Origin: JBASNZ01 sp049657775
GTDB taxonomy: Bacteria > Actinomycetota > Coriobacteriia > Anaerosomatales > Anaerosomataceae
NCBI GenBank assembly: GCA_049657775.1
Contig: JBASNZ010000108.1
Coordinates: 1 to 46,919 of the forward strand
Length of the DNA: 46,919 bases
Direction: 5' to 3'
In this document: in pieces, positions 33,630-41,312 of the stretch
Layout: every line of letters starts with the position of its first letter
How positions within the stretch are numbered: the stretch's first letter is position 1
Notes under the pieces: generated by a model
What the model saw: the letters and a program-made list of their open reading frames with translations, nothing else
Database searches by the model: none
What the model was told of the DNA's origin: nothing
Translations under genes and position numbers: made by a program

Positions 33630-34577
33630 TTACGCTCCTTCTCCCGCGGACGTCTTCCGCGTGGTCATGCTGTCCTCGTCCTCGCGGATGGCCGAGTTGA
33701 CAACCAGTTCCAGTACCTCGGCCACCGTCCGGTCCAGCTGATGGCTGTGCACGACCGGCGTGCCGTGCTCTACCGCCAGGTCCTCGATATACCTGCCGAG
33801 GAGCCTGATGTTCCCAAAGTTCGCGCGGTACTTCTCGAACGGCCTGGTGCCGTCCGTTTGGATCTCACGTATGTAGAAGTGGCTCCGGTGTGCTTCTTCG
33901 TCGTCGACTGTTACGAGCAGCTGCACGACCGAGGCATTCTTGAACTGGGAGGGTTCGATGTAGCCGGGAACGACGTGAACGCCTTCGACCACCAGGCTGA
34001 GACCTTCTAGGGCCGCACGCTCGATCAGTGACCGGATACCGGTGATGACGACGGCGGTCTGCTCCCTGAAACCAACGATCACAGGATTGGCGCCGTGAGG
34101 TACCGGGACTCGGAGCCCCCGCCATGCATTGAACGACGATTCGTAGATCGCCGGCATGAGCTCCTTAGCAAAGATACCACGCATTACCTCGCGAATGGAA
34201 TCCGTTGATACGATCCGCGTGATTCCGAGTCTGTGCGCGATCTCGGTGGCGATGGTCGACTTGCCAACACCGGTGGTGCCGCCGATGAGGATGATGAGCG
34301 GCCGCTCGAGCTTGGAGAGTTCGCGAAGCTTGAGGTAGCGCCCGGCGTACTCCTCGCCAGCGAGTTCGCCCAAGACGCGCACGGCCATATCCTGAAGCTC
34401 GCCCAGCGTGATGGTGCGGGCCCCCCGCTCCAGCAGTTCATCCTGCAACTTCTGCGCCACGAGGTAGGCGCGCGCGGGAGAGAGCCCGGTCGCGGTGAAC
34501 GACTGGGACATGAGCCCCTTGCTGTACGGCAGACCGTGCTTGTCGTCCTGGATGAGGATCGGGGGCGTTAGCGGCAT
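33630..34577 (-). CDS. pgk2: 2-phosphoglycerate kinase (cyclic 2,3-DPG pathway)
   Basis: Phosphorylates 2-phosphoglycerate to 2,3-diphosphoglycerate, the first step to cyclic 2,3-diphosphoglycerate. The 315-residue protein has an N-terminal ATP-cone-like domain (about 8-85), then LIILIGGTTGVGKSTIATEIA with the P-loop (99-108) and a kinase domain with STDSIREVMRG. Later come VVEGVHVVPGYI and HFYIREIQTDGTRPFEKY. Methanothermus fervidus 2PGK is of similar size. The neighbour directly upstream is a cDPG synthetase with a 10-bp overlap, which strongly supports the specific name. The gene symbol is a descriptive one used for this enzyme. ATG 34577 is the only good start. Confidence 0.88.
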   Translation of the reverse strand: MPLTPPILIQDDKHGLPYSKGLMSQSFTATGLSPARAYLVAQKLQDELLERGARTITLGELQDMAVRVLGELAGEEYAGRYLKLRELSKLERPLIILIGGTTGVGKSTIATEIAHRLGITRIVSTDSIREVMRGIFAKELMPAIYESSFNAWRGLRVPVPHGANPVIVGFREQTAVVITGIRSLIERAALEGLSLVVEGVHVVPGYIEPSQFKNASVVQLLVTVDDEEAHRSHFYIREIQTDGTRPFEKYRANFGNIRLLGRYIEDLAVEHGTPVVHSHQLDRTVAEVLELVVNSAIREDEDSMTTRKTSAGEGA

Positions 34578-35917
34578 CCGTCGGCTCCAGCGTTCGTGCG
34601 CAGTAGCGCTGTCTCGGCTACCCGGTCGAGCAGCCCCTCAAGGTCATCGCCTTCGACCGCGTGCGGGACGTTGTCGCACAGCACCGTCGGTACACCCGCA
34701 TCCCTGCCGGCCATTGCGACAACGTCGATCGCAGCGGCCTTGAGCTCGGTCAAGAGTACGTCGAACCGGCCGGCGGCAGCCGCCATGTCCTCGCGCAAGA
34801 GCGTCTTGTTGGAGAGGTTGGAGCTTACCCCCACCACCTCGCAGCCGTGCACGGTCTGGAGATGGCTGGTGAGCACGTCGAGCAGCGCCGTGGGCGCGGT
34901 CGTTGCGAAGAACACACGCTTCCCGGCGACGGACTCGATGGGCGACGGCCGGAACGTGGCCGCTGCCACCGGCAGACCAGGTCGGATCTGCTCGATGGCC
35001 GCGCGCGCCACTGCGATCTCTTCGGGGGAGGCGATCGGCGGCTCCGCCCCGGTCAGCACGACCGCGTCGGCCCGGCCCAGGCGGAACGGGCCGAAGTAGT
35101 CGCGGATGTACGTCAGACCCTGGCCGAGGCCGATCACGACAAGTGTCGCATCGGCCGATACCGGCGGGATGGCTGCACCGGAGCCTTCGAGGATGACTAA
35201 CTGCTTGCCGAGCGAGTCCGCGAGCCTGGCACCCTCGGGCACGTTGCTGAAGAACGTGTCGCCCGCCATGCCACCCCCGCAGCGGCGGCAGCCCACCGTG
35301 GTGACGCGGCTCATGACCGCGTCCTCGTAGTTGTCTGAGGCCGCATGCTTCCCCTGCTCGGCAAGCGCGAGCAGGTCGTCGGTAGTGAGGGCGACCTGGT
35401 CGCCGCGGATGAGTTCCGGCGTGGCGGGGCCACCGCGGCCCATGGCGACCACAACGACGTCGGTTCCCTGCGCCTTGAGGCGCCTGGCCACGTGTGCCGA
35501 GACAGCGGTCTTGCCAACGCGCTTGCCTGTGCCGGTTATCGCCAGCGCCGGCGTTCGAAGGCGCAGTTTAGGGCACGGAGGCGTGAACCGGAAGTCCGAT
35601 CCCCGGTATTCGACACCCGCGCCGAGAGCGATCGACGCGAGCCGGAAACGGTCCGCCGAGGAAAGGACCGGCTCGTCGGAGAGATCCACGACCGCGTGCG
35701 GCCGGTAGCGTGCGATCGCAAGGCGCAAGGCGTCGTCAGCGGTAGCCCCCCGCACGACCGGCACGCCGTACGCGTCGTCGCTACCGACATCGACCTTCTC
35801 AGTGCCGCCAACGAACGCGGCGGTCACCAGGTCGAACTCGGAACCGAGCGCCGCAAGAGCGGCGCGCACAACAGGCGGATAGTGCTCGCCGTCGATGAGA
35901 GCGACAACCGTACTCAT
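34568..35917 (-). CDS. cpgS: Cyclic 2,3-diphosphoglycerate synthetase
   Basis: Cyclises 2,3-diphosphoglycerate to cDPG with ATP, forming an intramolecular pyrophosphate. With ATG 35917 the product is 449 residues, close to the archaeal enzyme (about 460). It opens VVALIDGEHYPPVV (4-17), the family's characteristic start, has a P-loop-like GTGKRVGKT (129-137), GRGGPATPELI, and a Cys pair in VGCRRCGGGMAGDTFF. ATG 35917 is chosen because GGGGAG lies five bases upstream and it overlaps the phosphoesterase stop by one base (TGATG); the 144-residue in-frame upstream extension is a shadow. Archaeal cDPG is a thermoprotectant and phosphate store, so the role in this bacterium is open. Confidence 0.88.
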   Translation of the reverse strand: MSTVVALIDGEHYPPVVRAALAALGSEFDLVTAAFVGGTEKVDVGSDDAYGVPVVRGATADDALRLAIARYRPHAVVDLSDEPVLSSADRFRLASIALGAGVEYRGSDFRFTPPCPKLRLRTPALAITGTGKRVGKTAVSAHVARRLKAQGTDVVVVAMGRGGPATPELIRGDQVALTTDDLLALAEQGKHAASDNYEDAVMSRVTTVGCRRCGGGMAGDTFFSNVPEGARLADSLGKQLVILEGSGAAIPPVSADATLVVIGLGQGLTYIRDYFGPFRLGRADAVVLTGAEPPIASPEEIAVARAAIEQIRPGLPVAAATFRPSPIESVAGKRVFFATTAPTALLDVLTSHLQTVHGCEVVGVSSNLSNKTLLREDMAAAAGRFDVLLTELKAAAIDVVAMAGRDAGVPTVLCDNVPHAVEGDDLEGLLDRVAETALLRTNAGADGCR

Positions 35918-36732
35918 CAGCACTCCCCCCCCTCTACGGACGCGGACGACCCGGTCCCGGCACCCAGCTGCCAGAGGCACTCGTGGCGCTCGACACGAGA
36001 GAAGTCGGCGACGACTTCGGGCGGGTCGAAGGGATGCTTGAGGATGACGCGGACGCGATGCTGCTGGATCTCGATGACGTTGTACGACGCACGCGTCTTG
36101 CCGCGAAGTCGGTACGAGCACGCGGTACCGGCGTTGACGATGATCATGTCCTCGAGCCGCCAGACGTTGGGTACGTGCTTGTGCCCGCAGAGCACCATGT
36201 CGCATCCGCTGTTCGCGAGCACGCGGAGCAGGTCGCCGGCGTCGAACACGATGTTGCGCTCGCGCCCCGTTCCGGGCACGGGCACCAGATGGTGATGGAG
36301 CGCGACGATCTTGAACTCGTCGGGATCGGAGAACCGCTCCTCGATCCACCGGTAGCGCTCGCGACCGATGCGGCCCGAATCGAGGTCCGGCTCGGATGAG
36401 TCCAGGCCGAGGATACGGATCCCGGGAAGCAGCAGCTCGGTAGAGCGCGCGCCGAAGAGCTCCTCAAAGTGCATGTCGCCGACGTTGCGGGCGTCGTGGT
36501 TACCCGGAAGCACCATCGTCTTGTCGACCCGCATGCGCGAGATCAGACGCCGCGCCATGCGGTACTCCTGGCGGAACCCCATATCGGTCAGGTCGCCCGT
36601 GACGACGAGTACGTCGGGCGCAAGTTCATTGACCTCGTCGACCACGCGCGTCGCCAGGCTCGGGATGTGGTACTGCGAGCCGCAGTGCAGGTCAGAGACC
36701 TGCGCGATGACGATGGGCGGAACGTCGCTCAT
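35917..36732 (-). CDS. Calcineurin-like metallophosphoesterase
   Basis: A 271-residue dinuclear-metal phosphoesterase. All five motifs are present: DLH (14-16), GDLTD (46-50), GNHD (77-80), the HH of LHHHLVP and GHKH in CGHKHVPNV. Cyclic-nucleotide phosphodiesterases (CpdA/Icc) and Mre11-like enzymes share this fold; the short length and lack of capping domains fit the former. It is the first gene of the cDPG block and its stop overlaps the synthetase start, so it may hydrolyse cDPG or 2,3-DPG. That is inference. No convincing promoter was found in the 90-bp gap upstream (36733-36822). Confidence 0.88.
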   Translation of the reverse strand: MSDVPPIVIAQVSDLHCGSQYHIPSLATRVVDEVNELAPDVLVVTGDLTDMGFRQEYRMARRLISRMRVDKTMVLPGNHDARNVGDMHFEELFGARSTELLLPGIRILGLDSSEPDLDSGRIGRERYRWIEERFSDPDEFKIVALHHHLVPVPGTGRERNIVFDAGDLLRVLANSGCDMVLCGHKHVPNVWRLEDMIIVNAGTACSYRLRGKTRASYNVIEIQQHRVRVILKHPFDPPEVVADFSRVERHECLWQLGAGTGSSASVEGGEC

Positions 36733-36822
36733 GCGGCCTCCATGCCAGGAGCCGACGATGCTGTGACCGTGGATGAGAGCGGGGGGACTGTGACTATTGT
36801 TCCCAGAACACGCCCGAACGCG

Positions 36823-37650
36823 TCAAGAGGCAGACGCCGGGTGGATCTCCGCGTCCTCGCCTGTGTCGCCTGGGACCTCCGCCTTCTCCCGCTTGCGCGG
36901 ACGTAGGAGCACCGCCTCGCGGAACACCGCGAGCGCGAACCCGAGCGCGAGGCCGAGCACGATGGCGCCTGAGACGGTGGCGCCGCGACGGCGGACCGGC
37001 GCGATATCGACGGCCTTGATGTTCCCGTTGTAGAAGTACGATGACTGCATCTTCCTCAGTTCGAGGCGGTCCTCGTACAGCCGGATGCGCATCTGCCACT
37101 GTGTGGCGACCAGATCGAGTTCGAACTGCGAGCCCCGGTCGCTTCCGGCCTCGTTGTCGACCTTGCGAACGGCCGCAAGCGAGCGCTCGGTCTCCTCGAC
37201 CCGATGGCCCAACTCGTAGACCTCCGGCCCGCCCATCTGGATCGCCTTCGCTCGCAACTGCGTGGCCGCGATGGCGGCGACCGTGGTGGCTTCGCTCTCG
37301 TTAGTCGAACGGAACGTGACGGCGACCTGAGACTGCGTGTCGCCGGTTGTGAACGAGCGTAGTCCGGCCTTGATCGTCTCGGTCGGCAGGACCGACTCGC
37401 TTGCCACCGAGGAGATGAAGTCCTCTTTGGCGATCTGCGCCACCACGTCATCGGGTCGGGGAAGGTCGGGGTACTTGGAGAGGATGGCCGTGTCGACGGT
37501 GATGATCGCCGTGCCCTCGTACAGCGGGGTGGGATCGGCGGACGAGGCGGCAAGGCCGATCGCCACGGCAACCGCGACAGTCAACAGCGGCAGCCACCAC
37601 TCGCGACGCACGGCGTCAAGGAACCCGGATCTATTCGACGTCTCGAACAC
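36823..37650 (-). CDS. Wzz-like polysaccharide chain-length regulator
   Basis: A 275-residue polysaccharide co-polymerase. Transmembrane helix 1 (about 18-36) is followed by an extracytoplasmic region with coiled-coil helices (about 120-215, Ala/Glu/Arg-rich), then helix 2 (about 229-250, GAIVLGLALGFALAVF) and a charged cytoplasmic tail rich in Lys/Glu. No tyrosine kinase domain is fused. The start is GTG 37650, with AAGGAGGG about six bases upstream; the longer frame is a shadow of the polymerase. It overlaps the polymerase gene by 20 bp, a typical Wzy-Wzz pairing. Confidence 0.8.
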   Translation of the reverse strand: MFETSNRSGFLDAVRREWWLPLLTVAVAVAIGLAASSADPTPLYEGTAIITVDTAILSKYPDLPRPDDVVAQIAKEDFISSVASESVLPTETIKAGLRSFTTGDTQSQVAVTFRSTNESEATTVAAIAATQLRAKAIQMGGPEVYELGHRVEETERSLAAVRKVDNEAGSDRGSQFELDLVATQWQMRIRLYEDRLELRKMQSSYFYNGNIKAVDIAPVRRRGATVSGAIVLGLALGFALAVFREAVLLRPRKREKAEVPGDTGEDAEIHPASAS

Positions 37651-39034
37651 GGTTCCCTCCTTGGCCGATGACCGAGAATGCGGACAGAAGTCCGAGGAAT
37701 ATCCACAGGTACTCGAAGTACAGATAGTACTGGAACAGCGCCTGTACCACCAACGCAACGACCGCGGCAAGCGCAGCCGTGGCGAGCGCGGGATAGGCTG
37801 TCCGGGCGATACTCCGCCATGCGGCGATGATGCCCGCCACGATCGCCAGCACCGATAGCAGCCCGGGGAGGCCCATCTCCACCCACATCGCAAGCGGGAC
37901 CTGGTGTGGGTGCAGGATGCGTGTAAGCGCCCCCGGCTTGCGATACGCGGGGTACACCAGGTCGTACGCACCCAACCCCGTACCCCCCACGCCGTACTCG
38001 CCGAGCATCTCCAGGCTGGACTCGGCCATGAGGTACCTGGTCGCGAGCGAGCGCTCCGAGAAGGGATCGAGCAGTCCGGCCGCACGCTGGTAGACCGTCG
38101 ATGGGATGAACGGCGCCACGACGAGGGCCAGGACCACTCCGGTGACGATGAGCGCGATGCGACGCTTGCGCGGAGCGGTAAAGACCACCAGCAGCAGACC
38201 CACGGCCATGCCGACGACAGCCGAACGCGACGACGTAACGACGGTGCCCCCCAGGCACACGAGCGCGCCGACGCCCCACACGCCAAGCTCGGCCAGGTGT
38301 CTGGCGCGCACGACGAAGACGAGCGAGACCAGCGCCGATGCCGACAGGTAGCCCGCTAAGAAGTTGGGATCGAGGAAGAACGCCGACGGACGCACGAGCG
38401 TAACGAGCGTGGAGAATCCCTGCGTCGTGGAGCGGCCGATCCCGATCGAGGGGTCAAGGTACTGAAGTGTTGCGAGCAGCGCCATGGCACACGCCACGAG
38501 CACCAGGATCGCGAGCATGCCGCGGCCCCGGCGCTCGTCGCCGGCTCTGGATGCGACGAGCATGGCAAGCAGCCACAGCAGCGCGAGCCTGCCCGATCCC
38601 CCGAGTGTGGCCGACGGCGCCAGCGAACCCGCAAGCGAGATGAGTCCGGCAACGAACGGCGTCGCAAGCGACCACGCGAGCGGCGTCATCCGAGGGAGCG
38701 CCTCACGCCCGTCGCGAAGCACGCGGGCGATCCAGCCCACAAGCGTGAATGCAAGCAGGACGTGCGCGGCCGTGAACGGCGCGGATGCGGGCCCGAGCGT
38801 GGCAAAGTCGAAGAGTGGAATGGCGATGATCAGGAGTGCGATGCCAAGGTCCGTGGACGAAAGCGCGCAGACCGCCAGCACGACCGCGATGGTGCCGTAG
38901 AGGATAGCCTCCCGCACTGGCCACTGTACCGAGGAGAAGGCGATCCACGCGGCTGCGCAACCCATGGCAAGCGCGGCGAGCACCCACGCGCCATACCGCA
39001 CGGCGATGCGCCCTGCTCCGCGCTCGACGTCCAC
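37631..39034 (-). CDS. O-antigen ligase / Wzy-type polymerase family membrane protein
   Basis: About 467 residues with about 11-12 hydrophobic helices and the Wzy_C loop region. The Wzy_C mark VTSSRSAVVGMAVG is followed by a large periplasmic loop (about 295-385) with ERSLATRYLMAESSLEM, GTGLGAYDLVYPAYR and HPHQVPLAMWVEMGLPGLL, where such enzymes keep conserved Arg and His. Polymerases and ligases cannot be separated by sequence. The start is uncertain: the open frame extends to 39163 but overlaps thrB; GTG 39034 (13 bp after the thrB stop, with a G-rich site just before it) and GTG 39064 are both plausible. Confidence 0.85.
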   Translation of the reverse strand: MDVERGAGRIAVRYGAWVLAALAMGCAAAWIAFSSVQWPVREAILYGTIAVVLAVCALSSTDLGIALLIIAIPLFDFATLGPASAPFTAAHVLLAFTLVGWIARVLRDGREALPRMTPLAWSLATPFVAGLISLAGSLAPSATLGGSGRLALLWLLAMLVASRAGDERRGRGMLAILVLVACAMALLATLQYLDPSIGIGRSTTQGFSTLVTLVRPSAFFLDPNFLAGYLSASALVSLVFVVRARHLAELGVWGVGALVCLGGTVVTSSRSAVVGMAVGLLLVVFTAPRKRRIALIVTGVVLALVVAPFIPSTVYQRAAGLLDPFSERSLATRYLMAESSLEMLGEYGVGGTGLGAYDLVYPAYRKPGALTRILHPHQVPLAMWVEMGLPGLLSVLAIVAGIIAAWRSIARTAYPALATAALAAVVALVVQALFQYYLYFEYLWIFLGLLSAFSVIGQGGNRVRDVE

Positions 39035-39047
39035 CCGACCCCCCAAC

Positions 39048-39956
39048 CTAACCAGTGTGCGCACCGCGTCGGTCGATGGAAAGCACCATCGTCCGTCGTC
39101 CGTCCGCGCCTCCGCGGCGACCGAACTCATCGGATACCAGTGTGGCTCGGCTCGCTGCCGCATCGTCGTCCAGTGCGCTGATCAGCCCGACAACCGTTGG
39201 GCCGGCGCCAGAGAGCACGGCCGCGTCGGCGCCACACTCGAGCAGCAGCGACTTGACCCTGGAGATGTCGGGGTAGAGGTGTTCGCGATATGGTTCGTGG
39301 AGTCTATCGGTTGCACCGGCGGCGATGAGTTCCGCTCGGCCAAGCGCGATGCCGGCAGCGAGCAGGCCGGCACGCCCCACGCTGAACGCGGCATCGGCGT
39401 GAGGGACAACCGACGGCAGCGCCGCCCGGGCACGAGACGTCGCAACCGCCGTGTCGCTGATGACGGCGACCACAGCAAGCCCGGCCCCGGGCTCAAGCCG
39501 CTCGACCCGCGGCGATGCGCCATCGTGCCAGCACATCGTGAACCCGCCAAGCAGTGCGGCCGCGACGTTGTCCGGGTGACCCTCAAGCTCGACTGCGAGA
39601 GCGAACAGCGCATCGGAGTCGAGTGCCGCGCCCGCGATCTCGCGGGCAAGCACCAGGCCACCCACGATCGCCGCCGACGACGAGCCCAGGCCGCGGCCGA
39701 CCGGTATGGCGTTCTCGCAGCGCACGTGAGCCGCTCCGGAGTAGCCGACCTTGGCGAACGCACGCTTTATCGCACGAGTGACTTCGTTGCGATCGTCACG
39801 CGGGAGCTCGCCGGCACCCTCGCCGGAGACATCCACGCTCCAGGTGTCCGCCGGCTCGGCCTCGAACCAGTTGTAGAGCGCGAGCGCCAGACCAAAGGCG
39901 TCGTATCCCGGTCCAAGATTGGCCGAGGACGCGGGGACGGCGACGCGAACACTCAC
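39048..39956 (-). CDS. thrB: Homoserine kinase
   Basis: Phosphorylates homoserine with ATP on the threonine branch. The 302-residue GHMP kinase has the N-terminal VAVPASSANLGPGYDAFGLAL (quoted in part: SSANLGPGYDA 10-20), the ATP loop P-x3-GLGSSSAA (85-96) and the C-terminal LSGAGPTVVGL motif. GTG 39956 is chosen because the protein then starts VRVAVPASS; the upstream frame runs through hom. In M. tuberculosis, thrC lies between hom and thrB; here hom and thrB are separated by only 7 bp and no threonine synthase gene is in the window. Confidence 0.94.
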   Translation of the reverse strand: MSVRVAVPASSANLGPGYDAFGLALALYNWFEAEPADTWSVDVSGEGAGELPRDDRNEVTRAIKRAFAKVGYSGAAHVRCENAIPVGRGLGSSSAAIVGGLVLAREIAGAALDSDALFALAVELEGHPDNVAAALLGGFTMCWHDGASPRVERLEPGAGLAVVAVISDTAVATSRARAALPSVVPHADAAFSVGRAGLLAAGIALGRAELIAAGATDRLHEPYREHLYPDISRVKSLLLECGADAAVLSGAGPTVVGLISALDDDAAASRATLVSDEFGRRGGADGRRTMVLSIDRRGAHTG

Positions 39957-39963
39957 GGCGATG

Positions 39964-41253
39964 TCACAGCTCCTCGACGCGGATGACCGATGCGATCCGA
40001 TCGACCACTTCGAGCGCGCCGATCGCGGCGAGCGCGGTGCGGACGTCGCGCTCGGCGGCCGTGTGCGTGACCCAGACGATCTCGGCGCCGCCTTCGTCGT
40101 CGGTACGCTTCTGGATGACGGAGGCGAGTGACACACCATTGTCGCCGAAGATCCGGGCGACCGAGGCAAGCACGCCAGGACGGTCCTTCACGAGCAGCCT
40201 GATGTAGTACTCGGTCTCAAGGTCGCCCATGTCGCGAATGGGCAACTCCTCGCGGCAGGTGCATCCGACAAGGCTGAGACACCCGCTCTGGATGTGGCGG
40301 GCAACCTCGATCAGGTCGCCGACGATGGCGCTGGCGGCCGGCAGAGACCCGGCGCCCTCGCCGAAGAACATGGTCTCGCCCACGGCGTCACCGACAACGT
40401 AGATGGCGTTGTACACCGCGTTCACCTTCGCAAGCGGATGGTCGGCACGGATCATCGTCGGGTGGACGCGAACGTCGATCCCGCCGCTCACACGACGCGC
40501 GATAGCGACGAGTTTGATGACGTATCCCATCTCGGTGGCGTACGCGATATCGCCAGGAGTGATGGCCCTGATCCCCTCGGCAGGGACATCGGGAAGCGTG
40601 ACGCGCGAGTTGAACGCTATGGAGGCAAGGATCGAGATCTTGGCGGCTGCGTCCAGGCCGTCGACATCGGCGGTGGGATCGGCCTCGGCGTAGCCGCGCG
40701 CCTGCGCTTCGGCGAGCGCGGTGGCATAGTCCAGCCCGTCCTCGGCCATACGGGTGAGCATGTAGTTGGTCGTGCCGTTCACGATGCCGTAGACAGCGGC
40801 GACCTCGTTGCTGACGAGCGAGTGCTTGAGCGGCCCGATGATGGGGATACCGCCGCCCACGCTCGCCTCGAACATGAGGTCGACGGAGTTCGCCTCGGCG
40901 GCGTCCATGACCTCCTGGCCATGACTGGCCATGAGAGCCTTGTTGGCGGTGACCACGCTCTTGCCGGCCTTGAGCGCACCGAGCACCACGTCGCGGGCAA
41001 CGCCCGTACCGCCGATGAGCTCGATGATCACGTCGATCGAGGGGTCGTTGATGATGTCCGAAGCGTCCGTCGTACACGCCTCGGCAGGAAGGCCGAGCGC
41101 CGCGAAACGCGCGGTGTCCCGGTCGGCGTAGCGGGCGATCTGGATGTCGACGCCGGCGCGTGTGACGAAGTCCGCGCGGTGACGGCGCAGTATCTCAACG
41201 ACGCCACTGCCGACGGTGCCAAGGCCGATGAGGCCCACTTTGATGGTGCGCAT
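39964..41253 (-). CDS. hom: Homoserine dehydrogenase
   Basis: Reduces aspartate semialdehyde to homoserine with NAD(P)H. The 429-residue protein has the Rossmann site VGLIGLGTVGSGV (6-18), the catalytic region with GIVNGTTNYML and YAEADPTADVDGLDAAAK, and a C-terminal ACT domain (about 350-429, YYIRLLVKDRPGVLASVARIFGD in part) expected to bind threonine for feedback control. It is not fused to aspartokinase. ATG 41253 follows GGAGGAG. Confidence 0.95.
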   Translation of the reverse strand: MRTIKVGLIGLGTVGSGVVEILRRHRADFVTRAGVDIQIARYADRDTARFAALGLPAEACTTDASDIINDPSIDVIIELIGGTGVARDVVLGALKAGKSVVTANKALMASHGQEVMDAAEANSVDLMFEASVGGGIPIIGPLKHSLVSNEVAAVYGIVNGTTNYMLTRMAEDGLDYATALAEAQARGYAEADPTADVDGLDAAAKISILASIAFNSRVTLPDVPAEGIRAITPGDIAYATEMGYVIKLVAIARRVSGGIDVRVHPTMIRADHPLAKVNAVYNAIYVVGDAVGETMFFGEGAGSLPAASAIVGDLIEVARHIQSGCLSLVGCTCREELPIRDMGDLETEYYIRLLVKDRPGVLASVARIFGDNGVSLASVIQKRTDDEGGAEIVWVTHTAAERDVRTALAAIGALEVVDRIASVIRVEEL

Positions 41254-41299
41254 ACTCTCCTCCAGAACCGAAGCGGCGCAGTACACGCTGCGTCGCACT

Positions 41300-41305
41300 A
41301 TTGTA
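41300..41305 (-). promoter_or_regulatory. Candidate -10 box for hom
   Basis: TACAAT on the minus strand in the 59-bp gap between lysA and hom. The sequence 17 bp further upstream (CTGCGA, 41323-41328, inside the end of lysA) is a poor -35. A local promoter that adds to read-through from argS is plausible. Confidence 0.4.
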
Positions 41306-41312
41306 CGGTGTC

